Source: Mycobacterium kyogaense (GTDB lineage: Bacteria; Actinomycetota; Actinomycetes; Mycobacteriales; Mycobacteriaceae). From it: DNA of 64,000 bases. The stretch covers positions 62,001 through 126,000 of the forward strand of contig NZ_QJUA01000011.1 of NCBI RefSeq assembly GCF_003254575.1, read 5' to 3'. This document shows positions 63,821 to 64,000 of this stretch, piece by piece. The translations under genes were made by a program, and so were the position numbers. Numbering within the stretch: the stretch's first letter is position 1; each line of letters begins with the position of its first letter. The notes beneath the pieces were generated by a model. It was not told the DNA's origin, did not search any database, and saw only the letters and a list, made by a program, of their open reading frames with translations.

Positions 63821-64000
63821 ATGCGAGACAGGGTGGATGCTTCGCCCACCCGTGGGGGGGAGCTGTCCGCCCAGGACGGTGCGGGTCGGACGGTGCTGAT
63901 GGTCGACGACGACCCGGATGTGCGGACCTCGGTGGCGCGAGGTCTGCGCCACTCCGGGTTCGACGTCAGGGTCGCCGCGACAGGCAAGGAAGCGCTGCGG
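63821..64000 (+). CDS. Response regulator, N-terminal part (3' end outside window)
   Basis: ATG 63821 opens a frame that runs off the window end (60 residues seen). After about 24 residues the receiver domain begins: [36 protein letters not shown], with the acidic triad start DDD. It is five bases after the hemophore stop, so it may share a transcript. OmpR, NarL or other output domain cannot be told from this part. Confidence 0.8.
   Translation, partial: MRDRVDASPTRGGELSAQDGAGRTVLMVDDDPDVRTSVARGLRHSGFDVRVAATGKEALR

Overview
The window is high-GC actinobacterial DNA. Its gene order follows the Mycobacterium tuberculosis chromosome from the end of mce1 (Rv0174) to the mmpL11/Rv0203 heme locus. 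The markers are the Mce1F C-terminus with four Mce-associated membrane genes, pirin (Rv0181c), sigG (Rv0182c), monoacylglycerol lipase (Rv0183), Rv0184, Rv0185, the Rv0187 methyltransferase, ilvD (Rv0189c), ricR (Rv0190), the Rv0192-type L,D-transpeptidase, zmp1, the Rv0199/Rv0200 pair, Rv0201c and mmpL11. The host is most likely a rapidly growing or environmental mycobacterium (Mycolicibacterium-like). All homology statements rest on reading the translations and on memory of the families; no database was searched.

Layout. 1-3433: end of the mce1 operon and its Mce-associated genes, all overlapping. 3439-14696: a short aminoglycoside/fructosamine-kinase-like gene, an exported phosphodiester-glycosidase protein, a 1936-residue exported Ig-like/beta-propeller protein flanked by a 63-bp imperfect direct repeat, an SRPBCC protein, a sugar-dehydrogenase-like lipoprotein, pirin and a divergent MarR regulator. 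14711-16682: an SRPBCC/ArsR pair with twin palindromic operators, and sigG. 16766-20623: the conserved Rv0183-Rv0187 block.

20620-44273 is a block of about 24 kb that interrupts this conserved order. It carries: (i) a six-gene operon with the order expected for mycosporine-like amino acid (MAA) synthesis (HAD-like protein, sedoheptulose-7-phosphate cyclase, O-methyltransferase, two ATP-grasp ligases, and a TauD-type dioxygenase); (ii) a divergent TetR regulator with a PhlG-like C-C hydrolase and SRPBCC proteins, and a 31-bp inverted repeat between the two units; (iii) a TPP enzyme with a sodium/solute symporter; (iv) a sugar ABC importer, two kinases and a LacI regulator with a LacI-type palindrome upstream; (v) a broken IclR gene; (vi) a DUF732 protein; (vii) a gene-poor stretch; and (viii) a 1275-residue YobI/KAP-like membrane P-loop NTPase that looks horizontally acquired and may be a defence gene.

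44404-64000 returns to the conserved backbone: ilvD, a copper-responsive DUF305/ricR operon with a RicR-type box, a DUF222/HNH gene, a UsfY-like membrane protein, an esterase, a thiamine-binding protein, an L,D-transpeptidase, a five-gene DUF4129/MoxR/DUF58 operon, zmp1, the OmamA-type pair, Rv0201c-mmpL11, two hemophore-like genes and the start of a response regulator.

The Mce1 end, the OmamA-type pair, MmpL11 and the hemophores make this a lipid- and heme-transport neighbourhood. The central block adds secondary metabolism, sugar uptake and probable defence. No tRNA, rRNA, CRISPR array or intact insertion sequence was seen.
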